Below are positions 1 through 4,813 of a stretch of DNA of 7,682 nt, piece by piece; within the stretch, counting starts at the first letter, position 1, and each line of letters opens with the position of its first letter. The notes under the pieces are model-generated. The model was not told the DNA's origin. It did not search any database and worked only from the letters and a program-made list of their open reading frames with translations. The position numbers and the translations under genes were made by a program. This DNA comes from an uncultured Collinsella sp. (lineage in GTDB: Bacteria > Actinomycetota > Coriobacteriia > Coriobacteriales > Coriobacteriaceae), in the NCBI GenBank assembly GCA_900765115.1, contig CAAFQK010000047.1:1-7682 (forward strand). The letters run 5' to 3'.

Positions 1-42
1 GAGGTTGATTTCCGATCTCAGCCGAACACATTGAGCGGATAG
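1..42 (+). CDS. Possible 3' end of an upstream gene (partial)
   Basis: Frame 1 is open from the window edge for 13 codons (reading EVDFRSQPNTLSG) and stops at TAG 40-42. The only real support is position: a strong rightward terminator-like hairpin begins 24 bases later, so a gene ending here makes sense. Too little is visible to name a family. The other two forward frames stop within about 35 bases. Confidence 0.25.
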   Translation, partial: EVDFRSQPNTLSG

Positions 43-65
43 GACGTTCCCGCAGTTAGCCGAAC

Positions 66-104
66 GCCCCCGGGGCCCCTCCCAGGCCCCGGGGGCGGCA
101 TTTT
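66..104 (+). terminator. GC-rich hairpin terminator
   Basis: A perfect 12-bp stem (GCCCCCGGGGCC at 66-77, GGCCCCGGGGGC at 85-96) with a 7-base loop is followed by GGCATTTT. The T-run is on the + strand only, so it would end transcription entering from the left. It may also shield the IS30 transposase region from read-through. Confidence 0.6.
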
Positions 105-228
105 CCCAGTTGAAGGAACGGTGGAGATGTGTTTCGATGGGTCCGGTGGCCATGCTCCGCCCGCCGCCCGGCACCTCTTCCCAGACTCAGCCGGACGGTC
201 GGTCAGTCTATTCCGTTTTGCCTTCAGG

Positions 229-1521
229 CTAGGACAGCGGGGCATCGCCCCTCTCTGCGCGCGCCCTCTCGATGAGTCCCGGCGTCAGGTCGAGCTCGCC
301 GAGCGGCACATCCTCCACGCCGTAGGCGTCCAGCAGCGCCGCCGCGTCGTCCCCGAGCATCGCCCTGAAGGCGCGGGCGGGCGTCGCGAAGCCGAGCGCG
401 CCGCGGGGCTCGGAGTTCACGTGCGACATCGCGAGCGCCAGGTCGGCCGGGGAGAGCCGGTCGAACCTGAGGCCGGCGCCCTTGGGCAGCAGCTTCCTTA
501 TCTCGACGTGGTTGCGCTCGCAGGCGCCCTTCTGGTCGCTTCGCCCGGGGTCGCAGTAGAACAGCCTCGTCTCGCCGGGCCCCTCGCCGAGGAGGGCCGC
601 GACCGCGCCCTCGTCGGCGAACTCCGCGCCGTTGTCGGTGAGCACGGCGCGGAACACGCGGCGCGTCCCGTCGGCGCCGAGGACCGCCCGGACGCCCTCC
701 AGGGCGGCCGCGACGCGCCCGGCGGTCTTCCCGCCCAGCGGCAGCGCGAGCTGCAGCCTGCTGGGGCGGTGCAGCAGCGTGAGCAGGCACGCGGAGTCCT
801 CCCGGGCGCCCTCGACGGTGTCCATCTCCCAGGCCGCGGCGCACGCGTCCTCCCCGAGGGCGAGGAACGCGGCGTATGACCTGCGGGCGGAGTGGCGCGT
901 GGCCGCCCGGCCGGCGGCGCGCTTCCTCGGCCTGTAACCGACCTTCCGCCTGAGCTCCATGTTCGTCATTCCGTCGTAGCCCGCCGAGACCCAGCGGTAG
1001 ATGGTCGAGGGCGACAGGTCCACCGGTCCGCCGTTGCGCGCCGCCATCTGCTCGGGCGACAGCCCCCGGCGCAGGCAGTCCCTGATGGCCTCCAGCCTCG
1101 CCGCCGCGGCGGGCTCGTCGGCGTCTATCCCGCGCCTGGACGAGACGAGCACCGAGTCCGCGCACAGCTGCGCGGCGCGGGCCTCGTAGAAGACGTGCGG
1201 GCGGCGCTTGCAGCCCAGCGCGCGGTAGCGGCCGCAGCCGTTGCAGCAGCGCGGCCACGCCGCCAGGCGCGGGCAGGCCGACGACAGGTCGGTGCCGGCG
1301 TCGACGCGCTCGCCGCGCCTGGGCTTCGGCGCCGTCACGAACCTGTGCGACGCCACCTCGGCGCTCACCGTCGAGGGCGACCTGCCCAGCTCCCTCGCGA
1401 TCTCCCTGCACGAGGCCCTGCGCTCCAGCATCCTCTGGACCGTGTCCCGCTCGTGCCTCGTGAGCCTTCCGTAGGCCCTCGGGACCGCCCTCGCGGAGCC
1501 CCTATTCTTCTTTCCGGACAT
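229..1521 (-). CDS. IS30-family transposase
   Basis: A DDE transposase that cuts and joins the ends of its own insertion sequence. The protein is 430 aa from the chosen ATG, which has GGAGG five bases upstream (1527-1531); a longer frame to 1581 lacks this and starts inside a palindrome. Residues about 19-60 form the IS30 helix-turn-helix (LTRHERDTVQRML, then EIARELGRSPSTVSAEV). A cysteine-rich patch at 83-104 (CPRL, CCNGC, GC) resembles the zinc-ribbon-like insert of many Gram-positive IS30 proteins. Catalytic residues are visible: D234 in WEMDTVEG, D296 in LTDNGAEF and E335 in CERNHVEIRKLLPKG, the last being the typical IS30 ending motif. No frameshift or stop is seen, so it is probably functional. 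Genes readable on the opposite strand here are shadows of its high-GC codons. Confidence 0.93.
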   Translation of the reverse strand: MSGKKNRGSARAVPRAYGRLTRHERDTVQRMLERRASCREIARELGRSPSTVSAEVASHRFVTAPKPRRGERVDAGTDLSSACPRLAAWPRCCNGCGRYRALGCKRRPHVFYEARAAQLCADSVLVSSRRGIDADEPAAAARLEAIRDCLRRGLSPEQMAARNGGPVDLSPSTIYRWVSAGYDGMTNMELRRKVGYRPRKRAAGRAATRHSARRSYAAFLALGEDACAAAWEMDTVEGAREDSACLLTLLHRPSRLQLALPLGGKTAGRVAAALEGVRAVLGADGTRRVFRAVLTDNGAEFADEGAVAALLGEGPGETRLFYCDPGRSDQKGACERNHVEIRKLLPKGAGLRFDRLSPADLALAMSHVNSEPRGALGFATPARAFRAMLGDDAAALLDAYGVEDVPLGELDLTPGLIERARAERGDAPLS

Positions 1522-1574
1522 GCCGTCCTCCGATCTCCCGGGGCCGGCCGGTCCGGCCCTCAGGGTATCGGGTT

Positions 1575-1610
1575 CCCACATTCATCCGTACATGTGCGGA
1601 TGAATGTGGG
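1575..1610. repeat. 36-bp near-perfect palindrome upstream of the transposase
   Basis: Two 18-base arms (1575-1592 and 1593-1610) beginning CCCACATTCATCCG are reverse complements except for one pair (T1589/G1596, still a G-U wobble in RNA). There is no loop, so it is a cruciform-type palindrome. It lies 54 bases upstream of the transposase start and near the right edge of the IS. It could be an operator, a leader hairpin blocking read-through into the transposase, or part of the IS end. Confidence 0.75.
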
Positions 1611-1632
1611 AGGTGTTCGGATAAAGTTGATA

Positions 1633-1653
1633 ATCAAGGTAAGATTCCTTGAT
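1633..1653. repeat. 7-bp inverted repeat ATCAAGG/CCTTGAT
   Basis: ATCAAGG at 1633-1639 and CCTTGAT at 1647-1653 are perfect reverse complements seven bases apart. It may be a protein-binding site or a small hairpin. Short repeats like this arise fairly often in AT-rich DNA, so support is modest. Confidence 0.3.
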
Positions 1654-1747
1654 ACGCCACAGCAAGGATGGTTATTGCATTTCCCTGCCTTTCGTGGTAA
1701 AATGTAGTTGTAAACCACCAGAGAAAACAACAACCCTGCTACCCCCC

Positions 1748-1776
1748 GTTATCACCACCGATAACAATTTGATAAC
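1748..1776. promoter_or_regulatory. GTTATC/GATAAC half-site cluster, possible operator
   Basis: GTTATC (1748-1753) faces GATAAC (1760-1765) across six bases, and a second GATAAC follows at 1771-1776, 11 bases on in the same orientation, about one helical turn. The last half-site overlaps TTGATA (1769-1774), a possible -35, and a TATAAT-like GATAAT lies at 1796-1801, though with a poor 21-base spacing. This looks like a regulator site for a promoter reading rightward, but no candidate regulator can be named. Confidence 0.35.
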
Positions 1777-1842
1777 AGCCCATCGTATAGGGCTGGATAA
1801 TATGGACACATCAAATAATCAAAAAAATGAGGTATCAAATTT

Positions 1843-1890
1843 ATGAAGCAAAATCCGTTAAATATGATGCCCAACAACGAGTGGGAATAA
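1843..1890 (+). CDS. Possible 15-aa micro-ORF or leader peptide
   Basis: ATG at 1843 follows GAGGT (1829-1833) by nine bases and encodes MKQNPLNMMPNNEWE before TAA at 1888-1890. The stop codon is part of the first copy of the GGGAATAA repeat. After the stop the same frame stays open for about 70 codons, so this could also be the start of a gene broken by a stop. Nothing beyond ribosome-site position supports translation, and no family is recognised. Confidence 0.2.
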   Translation: MKQNPLNMMPNNEWE

Positions 1891-1897
1891 CGGGAAC

Positions 1898-1972
1898 TGG
1901 CTTCTGAACTCGCGTTTTGGTGCTGCCGAGTACCGCCTGATGCTGTTTCGGCATCGCCTCAGAACAAAGCCA
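1898..1972 (+). other. Foldable segment ahead of a terminator, possible small RNA part
   Basis: Nested complementary arms are visible: TGGC (1898-1901) with GCCA (1969-1972), TTCTGA (1902-1907) with TCAGAA (1959-1964), and TGCCGA (1924-1929) with TCGGCA (1948-1953). Repeat copies flank it at 1881 and 1984, and a strong terminator follows at 1993. It could be the body of a small RNA or a leader. No known RNA family is recognised and the promoter is uncertain. Confidence 0.3.
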
Positions 1973-1992
1973 CCAGCGAAATAGTGGGAATA

Positions 1993-2030
1993 AAAGCCCT
2001 CGAACCCTCTGGTTCGAGGGCTTTCTTTTT
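1993..2030 (+). terminator. Strong intrinsic terminator
   Basis: A perfect 14-bp stem (AAAGCCCTCGAACC at 1993-2006, GGTTCGAGGGCTTT at 2011-2024) with a CTCT loop is followed by CTTTTTG. This is the classic rightward intrinsic terminator. No full-length gene ends before it on the + strand within the window, which suggests a short or non-coding transcript upstream. Confidence 0.75.
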
Positions 2031-2173
2031 GCCTCCCTACCTGGGAAAACGGTTCAATTATTCCCGCATGCCCCTACTGGGCGGCACGGCGGAGCACTCG
2101 GAGGTACGGGAATAATGGGGCCCTGCGGGAATAATTCACAATTCGAGTCCCCCGGGGGCCGATTTCGCGCGGG

Positions 2174-2279
2174 TGAAACTGAGTTGAAACTGCGAGGCGG
2201 ATTCAAGCCCTCATCGATTGCATTTGCCCAGGTCAACAAACGGGAATAATAAAACGCGAAAATCGGTTTCCGCAGTTTC
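2174..2279. repeat. TGAAACTG direct repeat with distant inverted copy
   Basis: TGAAACTG occurs at 2174-2181 and 2185-2192, 11 bases apart. The second copy extends to GAAACTGCG (2186-2194), whose exact reverse complement CGCAGTTTC is at 2271-2279. Helically phased direct repeats with an inverted partner are typical of recombination or excisionase binding regions, but nothing else marks this as an attachment site. Confidence 0.35.
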
Positions 2280-2376
2280 GACAACCCCGAATGCCGCCGA
2301 ATAACGCCGTGTATCTTGCTGTATTTTGGCGCGCAATTATTCCTCGAACGGGGCTTCCGGGGCGCCGATTCCATAC

Positions 2377-2416
2377 GGGAATAATGGAACAGCCTCCGGA
2401 GAACTGGAGGCTGTTC
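2377..2416 (-). terminator. Probable terminator of the XRE repressor gene
   Basis: A perfect 11-bp stem (GAACAGCCTCC at 2387-2397...2416 arm GGAGGCTGTTC from 2406, with an 8-base loop) lies 31 bases past the repressor stop. Reading leftward the stem is followed by CATTATTCCC, a weak T-rich tail that coincides with a CGGGAATAAT repeat copy. The position fits; the poor T-run keeps confidence moderate. Confidence 0.45.
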
Positions 2417-2447
2417 GCAAGAAAACGTCAATTCACCTGGGAAGATG

Positions 2448-2861
2448 TCAGATAGAGGCCTTCCAGTCGGCGTATGCGGCCCCGTCGAGCTCGCCGCGCT
2501 CGAGCTCAGTGCGCTTTTCCGCCCAGGTCTTGATTGACTGCGCGAGCTTGGGGGCATGCGGCGCCCCGGGGTCGACCGTCAGGCCCATGCCGTCCTCGCT
2601 AGGGACGAGGCCGTAGCCCTCCTCCAGCTGCAGCAGCAGGGCCATGAGGTCTCGAGACGTCTCGACGCCGTAGTCCTTGAGCGCGCCCTCGGAGACCCCG
2701 AGCGCCTTCGCGATCTTCTCGAGCAGCTCGGGCTTAACCGCGCGGATGCCGCTCTCATAGTGCCTGATCGCGCCCTCGGTGAGCCCCACGGCATCGGCGA
2801 GCTGGGCCTGCGTAAAGCCCTTCGCCTTGCGATGCCGCCGAATGTTGTCGCCTGTCGCCAT
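2448..2861 (-). CDS. XRE-family (Cro/CI-like) repressor
   Basis: A DNA-binding regulator of 137 aa. Residues about 6-60 are a standard HTH_3 domain (IRRHRKAKGFTQAQLADAVG, then TEGAIRHYESG as the recognition part and LEKIAKALGVS). The C-terminal 75 residues have no catalytic motif and end in a helical stretch (APKLAQSIKTWAEKRTELE) seen in similar regulators beside integrases of Firmicutes and Coriobacteriia; it probably serves dimerisation. The ATG at 2861 has GGAGGG five bases upstream. It is divergent from the excisionase-integrase operon, with three identical-type operators between, which points to an element maintenance repressor that also limits its own synthesis (inference). There is no visible LexA-like autocleavage domain, so the induction route is unclear. 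Confidence 0.92.
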   Translation of the reverse strand: MATGDNIRRHRKAKGFTQAQLADAVGLTEGAIRHYESGIRAVKPELLEKIAKALGVSEGALKDYGVETSRDLMALLLQLEEGYGLVPSEDGMGLTVDPGAPHAPKLAQSIKTWAEKRTELERGELDGAAYADWKASI

Positions 2862-2890
2862 GTGCCCTCCTATAGATTTCGTCGGCGACC

Positions 2891-2919
2891 ATTCTATCAG
2901 CGTACGAGTTTGTACGCAA
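2891..2919 (-). promoter_or_regulatory. Leftward promoter of the repressor gene
   Basis: On the - strand TTGCGT (2914-2919) and TAGAAT (2891-2896) are exactly 17 bases apart, a good sigma-70-type match. Transcription would start about 25 bases before the ATG at 2861. Operator O1 fills the spacer, which implies negative autoregulation. Confidence 0.6.
2900..2917. promoter_or_regulatory. Operator O1 (GTAC-N6-GTAC)
   Basis: GCGTAC and GTACGC are perfect arms around GAGTTT. It is one of three sites sharing GTAC-N6-GTAC and lies between the -35 and -10 of the repressor promoter, upstream of the rightward -35. It is likely bound by the adjacent XRE protein. Confidence 0.65.
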
Positions 2920-2924
2920 TTCTA

Positions 2925-2953
2925 TTGACAGTACAGATACGTACGATTATTCT
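2925..2953 (+). promoter_or_regulatory. Rightward promoter of the xis-int operon
   Basis: A perfect -35 TTGACA (2925-2930) and -10 TATTCT (2948-2953) are separated by exactly 17 bases. The start would be near 2960, giving a leader of about 40 bases before the ATG at 3001, whose ribosome site AGGAGG is at 2989-2994. Operator O2 lies in the spacer and O3 just after the start. Confidence 0.75.
2931..2944. promoter_or_regulatory. Operator O2 (GTAC-N6-GTAC)
   Basis: GTAC at 2931 and 2941 flank AGATAC. The site sits wholly between the -35 and -10 of the rightward promoter, so a bound repressor would exclude RNA polymerase. It is the least symmetrical of the three outside the GTAC cores. Confidence 0.6.
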
Positions 2954-2965
2954 CGGGAATACGAG

Positions 2966-2981
2966 CGTACGTATACGTACG
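2966..2981. promoter_or_regulatory. Operator O3 (perfect 16-bp palindrome)
   Basis: CGTACGTATACGTACG is a perfect palindrome that also contains GTAC-N6-GTAC. It begins about six bases after the predicted rightward transcription start, where a bound repressor could block escape. It is centred 36 bp from O2 and 65 bp from O1. Confidence 0.65.
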
Positions 2982-3000
2982 GATAGATAGGAGGTCCAAG

Positions 3001-3216
3001 ATGGAACAGCCGGTGGCAAAGACGCCGAGGCCGAGCATGCTCACCGCCGACGAGGTGGCGGAGCGCCTGAAGATCAAGAAAGGCAGCGCCTACGAGGTCA
3101 TCCGCCAGATGAACAAGGAGCAGGAGGCCCTCGGGCGCGTGGTGATCCGCGGACGCGTCCGCAGCGACCTGTTCGATGCCCGCTACTTCCCGGAGGTCAA
3201 CGATGCCAGCCTATAA
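3001..3216 (+). CDS. Excisionase-like small HTH protein
   Basis: A 71-aa basic protein. Residues 13-38 (MLTADEVAERLKIKKGSAYE, then VIRQMN) form a helix-turn-helix like the small DNA-binding proteins encoded just before tyrosine integrases in Gram-positive elements. The following basic part (RVVIRGRVRSDLFDARYF) fits the wing that ends in ARYF or similar in those proteins. It starts at an ATG with AGGAGG six bases upstream and overlaps the integrase start by 14 bases, so the two are translationally coupled. By position and fold it probably bends DNA at the attachment site and biases the integrase toward excision; a purely regulatory role cannot be excluded. The gene symbol is left blank because the identification is by context. 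Confidence 0.78.
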   Translation: MEQPVAKTPRPSMLTADEVAERLKIKKGSAYEVIRQMNKEQEALGRVVIRGRVRSDLFDARYFPEVNDASL

Positions 3217-4276
3217 GGACAAGAGGACGGGGCTCTTCTACGTGCAGTTCTACTACCGCGACGCGCGCGGGGCCAAGCGGCACAAGACGAAGAAAGGATT
3301 CCAGACCGAACTCGAGGCACTCCTGTGGGAGAAGAACTTCAAGGCGCTCAAGGACGACGCCATGGACATGACCTTCGCCGACTTCTGCAAGGTCTACGAG
3401 GCGGAGGTGAGGCCGAGGGTCCGCGAGCACACCTGGCTCACCAAGGAGAACATCATCCAGAGCAAGCTCCTGCCGTTCTTCGGCGACATGCGCATGTGCG
3501 ACATACGGCCCGTCGACATCGTCAGGTGGCAGAACTCCCTCACTGGATCAACAAGGGCGGACGGCGACGGCTTCAAGCCCACGTACCTGAGGATCATCAA
3601 CAACCAGCTAAACGCCATCTTCAACCACGCCGAGCGCTACTACAGCCTGGAGAAGAACCCCGTCCACAAGGTGGACAAGATGGGCAGCAAGGAGGCCGGC
3701 GAGATGCAGTTCTGGACCAAGGACGAGTACCTCCGCTTCTCGGAGGCCATCTCCGACAAACCACTCGCCTTCTACGCTTTCGAGGTGCTCTACTGGATGG
3801 GCATACGCTGCGGCGAGCTCATGGCGCTCACGCCCTCGGACTTCCTGATGGAGACGTCGGAGCTGCGCATAAACAAGTCCTACCAGCGCCTGCGCGGCGA
3901 GGACGTGATCACGAAGCCGAAGACGCGCAAATCGGTGCGTACGATCAAGATGCCCGCGTTCCTCCGCGACGAGATGGCGGAGTTCATCGAGATGCGCGAT
4001 GACGTGGCGCCCGACGAGCGGCTCTTCGGCTTCACGAAGCACTTCCTCGTGCACGAGATGGACCGCGGCTGCAAGGCGTCGGGCGTCAAGCGGATACGCA
4101 TCCACGACCTTCGCCACAGTCACGTGAGCCTGCTCATCAACATGGGCTTCTCCGCCCTCGACATCGCCGAGCGCGTGGGACACGAGGCCATCGACATCAC
4201 ATACCGCTACGCGCACCTTTTCCCCGCCAAGCGCGCGCAGATCGCCGACGCGCTCTCCGAGCTGAGGGGCGAATAG
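3203..4276 (+). CDS. int: Tyrosine recombinase (integrase)
   Basis: A site-specific recombinase of 357 aa that would insert and excise the element. Residues 2-45 are an AP2-like arm-DNA-binding domain (YKDKRTGLFYVQFYYRD, GAKRHKTKKGF); about 56-146 is the SAM-like core-binding domain; 170-350 is the catalytic domain. Visible catalytic residues are R202 in GIRCGE, the probable K240 in KPKTRKS, H301 and R304 in IHDLRHSH, H327 in ERVGHEAI and Y336 in YRYAHLFP, so all look present. I chose ATG 3203 over an in-frame ATG at 3176 because GGAGGT lies five bases before it (3192-3197). It is co-transcribed with the excisionase from the promoter at 2925-2953. The arm-binding domain implies repeated arm sites near the attachment site; the CGGGAATAAT repeats are candidates. 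Confidence 0.95.
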   Translation: MPAYKDKRTGLFYVQFYYRDARGAKRHKTKKGFQTELEALLWEKNFKALKDDAMDMTFADFCKVYEAEVRPRVREHTWLTKENIIQSKLLPFFGDMRMCDIRPVDIVRWQNSLTGSTRADGDGFKPTYLRIINNQLNAIFNHAERYYSLEKNPVHKVDKMGSKEAGEMQFWTKDEYLRFSEAISDKPLAFYAFEVLYWMGIRCGELMALTPSDFLMETSELRINKSYQRLRGEDVITKPKTRKSVRTIKMPAFLRDEMAEFIEMRDDVAPDERLFGFTKHFLVHEMDRGCKASGVKRIRIHDLRHSHVSLLINMGFSALDIAERVGHEAIDITYRYAHLFPAKRAQIADALSELRGE

Positions 4277-4277
4277 G

Positions 4278-4657
4278 ATGCCGTGCGAGAACAGCGCCCG
4301 CAAGCGCAGCAAGACGATGGCGTTCCGCTGCACCCCGGAGGAGTACGAGCTGATCGCCAACATGGCCGCCTGGAGCGGCATGAGCAGGCAGGACTACATC
4401 ATGGCGAGGCTGACCGGGACCGAGATAACGGTGAGGCCGTCGTCGCGGACGCAACGGGCGCTGCGCGACTCCATGAAGGGACTGGCGAGCGGCTCCTCGC
4501 CGTGTGCGACGCCGATGAGCTCGATGCGGACCTCCAAAGGCAGCTCGCCCTGGTCATGGAGATCTTCAACGGGCTCGGCGAGGCGCCGCCGCCCGGAAGG
4601 CGCGCAAAGCGCGAGAAAGGGCCCAGCGACGATCTCTTCGGGATGTCTCGATGCTAA
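4278..4657 (+). pseudogene. MobC-like mobilization protein gene, frameshifted
   Basis: The first part, from ATG 4278 (one base after the integrase stop; GAGGGG at 4264-4269), encodes KRSKTMAFRCTPEEYELIAN and MSRQDYIMARLTGTEITV, the ribbon-helix-helix start of MobC/plasmid mobilization proteins that assist a relaxase at the transfer origin. After about residue 67 this frame turns into Ser/Arg-rich nonsense, while the -1 frame continues sensibly (GTGERLLAVCDADELDADLQ, LALVMEIFNGLGE, DDLFGMSR) to TAA 4655-4657. Adding one G to the GGG run at 4478-4480 joins the two into a protein of 126 aa, about the normal family length. No slippery heptamer is seen, so I read this as a mutation or sequencing error rather than programmed shifting. 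No relaxase gene follows in the window. Confidence 0.75.
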
Positions 4658-4767
4658 TCCCGGGCCGCGATTGGGAGACGCAACCGCTTCCGGGCGCACG
4701 CGCGCGGGCCGGCGCGGCGAGGGACCGCAGGCGCGATGCGTGGGCAACCAAGGCAATCAGAGGCAAC

Positions 4768-4799
4768 TTGATGAAAAAGGTATATACTATTTTCATCAA
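4768..4799. promoter_or_regulatory. 32-bp palindromic operator of the AbiE operon
   Basis: TTGATGAAAA (4768-4777) and TTTTCATCAA (4790-4799) are perfect arms around a centre containing GTATATAC; overall only two of 16 base pairs mismatch. A likely -10, TATACT, sits in the centre (4783-4788), with no good -35. The palindrome ends just before the ribosome site AAGGAGG (4801-4807). AbiEi-type antitoxins are known to repress their own operon by binding inverted repeats over the promoter, so autoregulation is the natural reading. Two AGGCAA copies 10 bases apart (4751, 4761) lie just upstream. Confidence 0.65.
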
Positions 4800-4813
4800 A
4801 AAGGAGGAACGCT

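Larger units (their letters stand above)
105..1620 (-). mobile_element. IS30-family insertion sequence (ends not resolved)
   Basis: One intact IS30-type transposase with little flanking DNA implies an insertion sequence of roughly 1.4-1.6 kb. I could not place the ends: no convincing 20-30 bp terminal inverted repeat or short target duplication was found by eye. The limits given are the outermost plausible ones, from just after the left terminator to just before the AT-rich DNA on the right. The abrupt composition change near 1611-1620 supports a right boundary there. Confidence 0.55.
1881..2385. repeat. Dispersed family of (G/A)CGGGAATAAT repeats, eight copies
   Basis: Exact CGGGAATAAT cores occur at about 2057-2066 (- strand), 2107-2116, 2126-2135, 2241-2250 and 2376-2385. 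Variants are GTGGGAATAA at 1881-1890 and 1984-1993, and AGGAATAAT on the - strand at 2336-2344. Some matches run longer: TACGGGAATAATGG is identical at 2105-2118 and 2374-2387, and TGCGGGAATAATT at 2056-2068 (-) and 2124-2136 (+). Spacing and orientation are irregular. All copies lie between the IS and the end of the repressor gene; one partial match (CGGGAATA, 2954-2961) is in the repressor control region. Possible roles are integrase arm sites, an origin or transfer region, or regulator sites. Confidence 0.8.
1611..2447. other. Gene-poor, partly AT-rich region
   Basis: About 840 bp with no protein gene I can support. Bases 1621-1860 are about 38% G+C by hand count, unlike the much richer genes around. 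The region holds several inverted repeats, a possible 15-codon ORF, a foldable segment, one strong and one weaker terminator, and a family of CGGGAATAAT-like repeats, all listed separately. Reading frames up to 167 codons here look like random open frames: atypical composition, no family resemblance, no good ribosome binding site. Confidence 0.7.

Noticed and set aside
1522..1581. Upstream ATG at 1581 for the transposase
   Set aside because: It lies inside the 36-bp palindrome and lacks a ribosome site; ATG 1521 has GGAGG at the right distance and begins the conserved part.
22..1620. CCGAACAC (22-29) and GTGTTCGG (1613-1620) as IS terminal inverted repeats
   Set aside because: Only eight bases match, the sequence then diverges, no target duplication is seen, and the left copy lies in what looks like the end of another gene before its terminator.
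121..1707. Long + strand open frames across the transposase (121-879, 892-1707)
   Set aside because: They are antisense to an IS30 transposase with all catalytic motifs; Arg/Ala/Gly-rich shadows of high-GC codons with no family resemblance.
1649..1846. 65-codon + strand ORF
   Set aside because: TTG start, no ribosome site, low-complexity AT-rich translation with no family resemblance.
1881..2385. CRISPR array
   Set aside because: The repeats are only 10-14 bases, irregularly spaced (about 19 to 115 bases) and in both orientations, with no cas genes.
1881..2385. DnaA-box cluster/replication origin
   Set aside because: TTATTCCCG differs from the DnaA box TTATCCACA (TTGTCCACA in actinobacteria) at several key positions, and no replication initiator gene is present.
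2054..2557. 167-codon - strand ORF
   Set aside because: It overlaps the repressor in another frame, crosses the repeat field, and has no ribosome site or recognisable domain.
3176..3202. Upstream start of the integrase at 3176
   Set aside because: No ribosome site precedes it; ATG 3203 has GGAGGT five bases upstream and matches the usual domain start.
4473..4490. Programmed -1 frameshift in the MobC-like gene
   Set aside because: No X XXY YYZ slippery heptamer or clear downstream structure at the junction; a single-base loss in a G-run is simpler.
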